From assembly GCA_027449005.1 (NCBI GenBank), contig DAIDML010000166.1, positions 1 through 8,265 of the forward strand: a stretch of DNA of 8,265 nt, read 5' to 3'. Both the position numbers and the translations under genes were made by a program. Each line of letters starts with the position of its first letter. Position 1 is the first letter of the stretch. The stretch is from Erysipelotrichaceae bacterium (lineage in GTDB: Bacteria > Bacillota_I > Bacilli_A > Erysipelotrichales > Erysipelotrichaceae). The notes below the pieces were generated by a model. The model was given only the letters and a program-made list of their open reading frames with translations, was not told where the DNA came from and did no database searches. Shown piece after piece: positions 5,352 to 8,265 of this stretch.

Positions 5352-6314
5352 ATGAAGAAAGATGATCTAGATTTAACACCAATCATTGAGAATGTCGTTT
5401 TAAAGACCATATTAAACAACTCTACAGACACAATTTATTTCAAAGATTTGAAGTCACGTTTCATATACAACAGCAGAGCACATGCTGATCAACTCAATGA
5501 ACCTGAAACATCCATGTTTTTAGGTAAGACTGATTTCGATTATTTCCCACCTCAATTTGCGAAAGCAGCTTTTGATATTGAGCAAAACATCATTAAGACT
5601 GGTCAACCTCAAATAGATGTCATAGAAAAGTGGGATAAACCCAATGGAGACATACAGTGGTTAATGTCATCCAAATATCCTCTTTATGATGAAGACAATA
5701 ATATTATTGGAACATGGGGCATTTCAAAGGACATTACTAAACTCAAAGAAGCAGAAGAACAATTGGTTAAGTTGAACAAAGAACTAACAGAAGCCAATCA
5801 TCGTCTAGAGATCTTATCAATAAGAGATGGTTTATCTGGTTTGTATAATCATCGACATCTTTTTGAAACATTACAAGCCAATGAAATTCAACGCATTAGA
5901 CATGTTAAGCATGGTCAAGAAATGATTTACTCACTGGTAGTGTTTGATGTGGATGATTTTAAAACCATTAATGATACCTATGACCATCTTAGTGGAGATA
6001 AAGTCATCAATCAAATCGCAGGAATCATACTCAAGAACACTCGAGCATCCGATATGTGCTTCAGAACGGGTGGAGATGAGTTTGCGATTCTTTTAATCAA
6101 TACATCACTACAATCAGCATTCACTGTAGCAGAACACCTGCGTCAAGTGATTTCAAAACATGATTTTATTCTTGGTGAGAATTCAATCAATATTACCATT
6201 AGTGCAGGTGTATCCACATGCACTCAAGCAAATTCCATTGATGAGTTTGTTGGTCTTGCGGATACGAGAATGTATGTTTCAAAGAACAATGGAAAAAATA
6301 GAGTTTCACAGTAA
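5352..6314 (+). CDS. PAS-GGDEF diguanylate cyclase
   Basis: A 320-residue soluble protein that should make the second messenger c-di-GMP from two GTP. Residues about 18-128 are a PAS sensor domain (TDTIYFKDLKSRFIY, then a PAC-like GTWGISKDITKLKEAEEQL). A predicted signalling helix or coiled coil (about 128-157) leads to the GGDEF domain, which starts DGLSGLYNHRHL (159-170). The metal-binding segment FDVDDFKTIND (198-208), the active-site loop RTGGDEFAIL (238-247) and the RxxD product-inhibition site (RASD, 231-234, five residues before GGDEF) are all intact, so it should be active and feedback-inhibited. There is no membrane segment. The start is ATG 5352, 8 bases after AAGGGG (5338-5343); a TTG at 5346 is too close to that site. 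No terminator is evident after it. The PAS ligand is unknown. Confidence 0.92.
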   Translation: MKKDDLDLTPIIENVVLKTILNNSTDTIYFKDLKSRFIYNSRAHADQLNEPETSMFLGKTDFDYFPPQFAKAAFDIEQNIIKTGQPQIDVIEKWDKPNGDIQWLMSSKYPLYDEDNNIIGTWGISKDITKLKEAEEQLVKLNKELTEANHRLEILSIRDGLSGLYNHRHLFETLQANEIQRIRHVKHGQEMIYSLVVFDVDDFKTINDTYDHLSGDKVINQIAGIILKNTRASDMCFRTGGDEFAILLINTSLQSAFTVAEHLRQVISKHDFILGENSINITISAGVSTCTQANSIDEFVGLADTRMYVSKNNGKNRVSQ

Positions 6315-6395
6315 ACATAATATCCAATCAACAAGTCATTTTTTGACTATGTAAAAACATGAGATTTGTGATGGTTTGAATATTATCTTAAACTT

Positions 6396-6427
6396 TTCAC
6401 ACAATTGTTTCATTTTATATGTATAAT
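6396..6427 (+). promoter_or_regulatory. Promoter of the LacI-family gene
   Basis: A consensus TATAAT (6422-6427) with a TTCACA -35-like box (6396-6401) at the long spacing of 20. The predicted start near 6434 places the operator at about +4 to +15. Confidence 0.55.
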
Positions 6428-6436
6428 TAGAAATAA

Positions 6437-6448
6437 GAAAACGGTTTC
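6437..6448 (+). promoter_or_regulatory. LacI-family operator (autoregulation)
   Basis: GAAAAC|GGTTTC is an imperfect inverted repeat around a central CG, the typical form of LacI/GalR-family operators. It lies just downstream of the -10 of the repressor gene and differs by one base from the site before the GH16 gene (7537-7548). Confidence 0.65.
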
Positions 6449-6473
6449 ATTATCGTGATTAAAGGAGGTCAAT

Positions 6474-7469
6474 GTGGTAGATATCAGAGAAATAGCAAGA
6501 CTTGCAGGTGTATCCACAGCGACGGTATCAAAAGTATTAAACAATTACACTGAAGTTAGTGATGCAACGAAGGAAAGAATATTAAAGATTGTTGAAGAAG
6601 TAGGCTATATTCCTAACTCAAGCGCACGTGCATTGAGTACAAAACGCACATGGTTAATTGGGATAGTGTATTCAGAGCATCTTCATATTGGGCTTGAGCA
6701 CAATTACTTCTCTGGAGTCTTAGAAGCCTTTAAGCGTGAAATTGAACAGTTCGGTTATGATGTTGTCTTTATTTCGGGTGGTGATATTGGTTACTTAAAA
6801 CGTTGTCAGGTAAGAAATGTGGATGGTGTGTTTGTGGTCACTGCAGACATGGCGGATACTGATTTAACTGCTCTTTTTGATAGTGACATCAAATGTGTCA
6901 CCACGGATGTTCCATATAAATCAATTCCATTGGTGTATTCGGACAATAAGCAAGGAAGTATCCTTGCAACAAATCATTTGTTAGAACTCGGCCACAAGAA
7001 AATAGCTCATATTGGTGGTCCACTCTCTACTTTGGCTGGATCAGAACGTCTTGAAGGATACAAAGAAGCTTTATTATCATCAGGTGTTGCGTTTAATGAA
7101 GATTATTATATTGAAGCCATGGAGTTTGATAGTCAATCAGGGTACGAATGTATGAATCGTTTACTTGATTTACCACAACCTCCAACAGCCGTGTTTGTTA
7201 TGTGTGACTTATCCGCATTAGGCGTTTTCAAAGCGATCAATGAACGCGGACTGAAAGTTGGTGAGGATATTTCAGTTGTAGGCTTTGACGATATTGAACT
7301 TGCGTCACATACACATCCATCATTGACAACAGTACGTCAAAACAGAAAAGCCATTGGCAGATCACTTGCACAAATCTTAGATCGCAGAATCAATAATAAG
7401 AAGGTTGAAGAAAGAACACTTATTCCAACTCAACTGATCATTCGATCATCAACATGTAAAGTGAAGTAA
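6474..7469 (+). CDS. LacI/GalR-family transcriptional repressor
   Basis: A 331-residue, full-length family member. Residues 1-60 are the DNA-binding part: helix-turn-helix VDIREIARLAGVSTATVSKVLNN followed by the hinge helix region NSSARALSTKRT (48-59), which inserts in the minor groove at the central CG of operators. Residues about 61-325 are a periplasmic-binding-protein-like sugar sensor, with characteristic LATNHLLELGHKKIAHIGGP, RLEGYKEAL and DISVVGFDDIELASHTHPSLTTVRQ segments. It starts with GTG, 5 bases after AAAGGAGG (6461-6468); the overlapping ATG at 6472 runs into TAG after two codons. By position it should control the GH16 gene downstream and itself through the shared GAAAACG(G/A)TTTC site. 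The inducer is unknown; a beta-glucan oligosaccharide is inferred from the neighbour. Its stop codon lies inside the terminator stem that follows. Confidence 0.95.
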   Translation: MVDIREIARLAGVSTATVSKVLNNYTEVSDATKERILKIVEEVGYIPNSSARALSTKRTWLIGIVYSEHLHIGLEHNYFSGVLEAFKREIEQFGYDVVFISGGDIGYLKRCQVRNVDGVFVVTADMADTDLTALFDSDIKCVTTDVPYKSIPLVYSDNKQGSILATNHLLELGHKKIAHIGGPLSTLAGSERLEGYKEALLSSGVAFNEDYYIEAMEFDSQSGYECMNRLLDLPQPPTAVFVMCDLSALGVFKAINERGLKVGEDISVVGFDDIELASHTHPSLTTVRQNRKAIGRSLAQILDRRINNKKVEERTLIPTQLIIRSSTCKVK

Positions 7470-7498
7470 GAAGGAAACTTCTTGCTTTTGCTTATTTC
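7464..7498 (+). terminator. Rho-independent terminator after the LacI-family gene
   Basis: A 10-bp stem (7464-7473 with 7478-7487, one T-G pair) closed by a GAAA tetraloop and followed by TTTTGCTTATTT. The TAA stop (7467-7469) lies inside the left arm. It separates the regulator from the GH16 gene, which has its own promoter. Confidence 0.72.
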
Positions 7499-7502
7499 AT
7501 GC

Positions 7503-7530
7503 TTGTAAGCGCTTAACGAAGTGGTATAAT
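7503..7530 (+). promoter_or_regulatory. Promoter of the GH16 gene
   Basis: TTGTAA (7503-7508), a 16-base spacer and consensus TATAAT (7525-7530) with the TG extension (7522-7523). The predicted start is near 7537. A CRE-like site overlaps the -35 and a LacI-type operator covers the start point. Confidence 0.8.
7504..7517 (+). promoter_or_regulatory. CRE-like palindrome overlapping the -35 box
   Basis: TGTAAGCGCTTAAC contains the perfect 10-bp palindrome TAAGCGCTTA and matches the Firmicutes catabolite-response element (TGTAAGCGCTTACA) at 12 of 14 positions. CcpA binding here would block the promoter when a preferred sugar is present. Whether this organism has CcpA is not visible. Confidence 0.55.
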
Positions 7531-7535
7531 GAAGG

Positions 7536-7549
7536 CGAAAACGATTTCG
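7536..7549 (+). promoter_or_regulatory. LacI-family operator before the GH16 gene
   Basis: CGAAAAC|GATTTCG is a 14-base inverted repeat with one mismatched pair around a central CG. The core GAAAACGATTTC is 11/12 identical to the site before the neighbouring repressor gene and covers the predicted transcription start. Confidence 0.7.
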
Positions 7550-7562
7550 TAAGGAGATGAAG

Positions 7563-8265
7563 ATGAAAAATCGCACATTGATATTCGAAGAGACCTTCAA
7601 TGAAGGAACACTTCCAAACCAATCAAACTGGGATTATGATGTTGGAGGAAAAGGTTGGGGTAATGGTGAGTTACAGTATTACACCTATGCTAATCCTGAA
7701 AATGTTAAGATCCAAGACGGGAAATTGATTATTTCTGCAGTAAAGAAAGAAGTTGAAGGTCATCCGATTACCTCAACTCGCCTTGTAACACGAGGCAAAA
7801 AACATTGGCTGTATGGACGTTTTGAAGTTAGAACTAAGATGCCAAAAGGAAAAGGAACATGGCCTGCCATTTGGATGTTAGGAGTTGATGAAGAGAATTT
7901 AGGATGGCCACGCATGGGTGAGATTGATATCATGGAGCATGTTGGTCGTGATCAAGATACAGTTCATTTTAGTTTACATACTGAAAAATACAATCATCCT
8001 AAGAAAACTCAAATCACCTATGTTTCAAAGATTGCCAACGTAAGTGATGAGTTTAAAACGTATGTTATGGACTGGAGTGAAGATAAGATTTCATTTGAAG
8101 TTGATAACCAACATTATGCAACCTTCTATAAAAAGGACTATGCAGATTCATGGCCTTTTGATAAACCGCATTATCTCATTCTTAATTTAGCAATGGGTGG
8201 TGGATTTGGTGGTCAAGTAGATATGACGTGTTTACCTGCAACACTAGAGATTGAATCCATTAGAG
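7563..8265 (+). CDS. GH16 beta-glucanase (laminarinase type), 3' end outside window
   Basis: An open frame of 234 codons running off the window. It matches glycoside hydrolase family 16 of the endo-beta-1,3-glucanase type. Visible motifs are WGNGELQYYT (32-41), WLYGRFEVRTKMPKGKGTWPAIWML (82-106 region) and the catalytic MGEIDIMEHVG (118-128), in which Glu120 is the nucleophile and Glu125 the acid/base. NLAMGGGFGG (208-217) lies near the end of the fold. Only the last few residues of a single-domain enzyme appear to be missing. The start is ATG 7563, 6 bases after AAGGAG (7551-7556). There is no signal peptide: the catalytic fold begins by residue 6, and an in-frame TGA at 7530-7532 rules out a longer N-terminus. 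It should therefore act in the cytoplasm on imported oligosaccharides. Exact linkage preference is inferred. Confidence 0.92.
   Translation, partial: MKNRTLIFEETFNEGTLPNQSNWDYDVGGKGWGNGELQYYTYANPENVKIQDGKLIISAVKKEVEGHPITSTRLVTRGKKHWLYGRFEVRTKMPKGKGTWPAIWMLGVDEENLGWPRMGEIDIMEHVGRDQDTVHFSLHTEKYNHPKKTQITYVSKIANVSDEFKTYVMDWSEDKISFEVDNQHYATFYKKDYADSWPFDKPHYLILNLAMGGGFGGQVDMTCLPATLEIESIR

Noticed and set aside
6333..6358. AGTCA-TTTTT-TGACT as a terminator after the diguanylate cyclase gene
   Set aside because: The stem is only 5 bp and no T-run follows it.
6472..6480. ATG-TGG-TAG mini-ORF overlapping the GTG start of the LacI-family gene as a regulatory device
   Set aside because: A two-codon frame this close to the real start is likely chance; nothing else supports a role.
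6203..6518. 16-base identical repeat TGCAGGTGTATCCACA at 6203-6218 and 6503-6518, exactly 300 bases apart
   Set aside because: Both copies lie in coding sequence and encode AGVST, which is conserved in each family (GGDEF strand SAGVST and LacI LAGVST), so this is most likely coincidence.

Overview
This is an AT-rich stretch of a low-GC Gram-positive-type genome in which every supported gene lies on the + strand. TGG encodes tryptophan throughout and TGA is used as a stop (for example at 472-474, 2599-2601 and 4628-4630), so this is the standard bacterial code and not the Mycoplasma/Spiroplasma code. AGGAG-type ribosome binding sites, extended -10 promoters, a ComF-type gene, PspC, standalone Smr and LacI-type regulators point to Firmicutes in the broad sense, possibly an Erysipelotrichia- or Acholeplasma/Izemoplasma-like lineage. 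That placement is inference only; I cannot name a genus.

Layout. Positions 2-1436 hold the end of a ComF-family phosphoribosyltransferase, a small PspC-domain protein and a seven-bladed lactonase, tightly packed. Positions 1488-4050 hold a three-gene unit: a NifS/IscS-type cysteine desulfurase, a tiny cytoplasmic thioredoxin (WCPAC), and a membrane protein that fuses a secreted glutaredoxin-like domain (CYYC) to a CcdA/DsbD-type membrane electron carrier. The overlaps between these genes (4 and 8 nt) imply coupled translation, and the last two products form a complete route for carrying reducing power out of the cytoplasm. Positions 4064-4630 hold an unknown three-helix membrane protein and an Smr-domain protein.

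Positions 4631-5212 are an RNA region: a strong promoter, tRNA-Val(GAC), tRNA-Arg(CCG), tRNA-Ala(GGC), a terminator, a roughly 95-nt interval that looks like an independent small RNA gene (promoter-like box, 8-bp closing stem, CU-rich loop, strong terminator), then tRNA-Thr(TGT) with its own extended -10. Positions 5213-5351 hold no feature I can support beyond the ribosome binding site of the next gene.

Positions 5352-6314 encode a PAS-GGDEF diguanylate cyclase with intact catalytic and inhibitory sites. Positions 6396-8265 look like a carbohydrate locus: a LacI-family repressor followed by a GH16 beta-glucanase (cut off by the window end) that has no signal peptide. A nearly identical 12-bp operator, GAAAACG(G/A)TTTC, lies just downstream of the -10 box of both genes, and a CRE-like palindrome overlaps the GH16 promoter. 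I infer that the repressor controls itself and the glucanase in response to a sugar, probably a beta-1,3-glucan oligosaccharide.

The observations most worth following are the putative small RNA, the desulfurase-thioredoxin-CcdA redox unit, the shared LacI operator with its cytoplasmic GH16 enzyme, and the likely leaderless start of the cysteine desulfurase.
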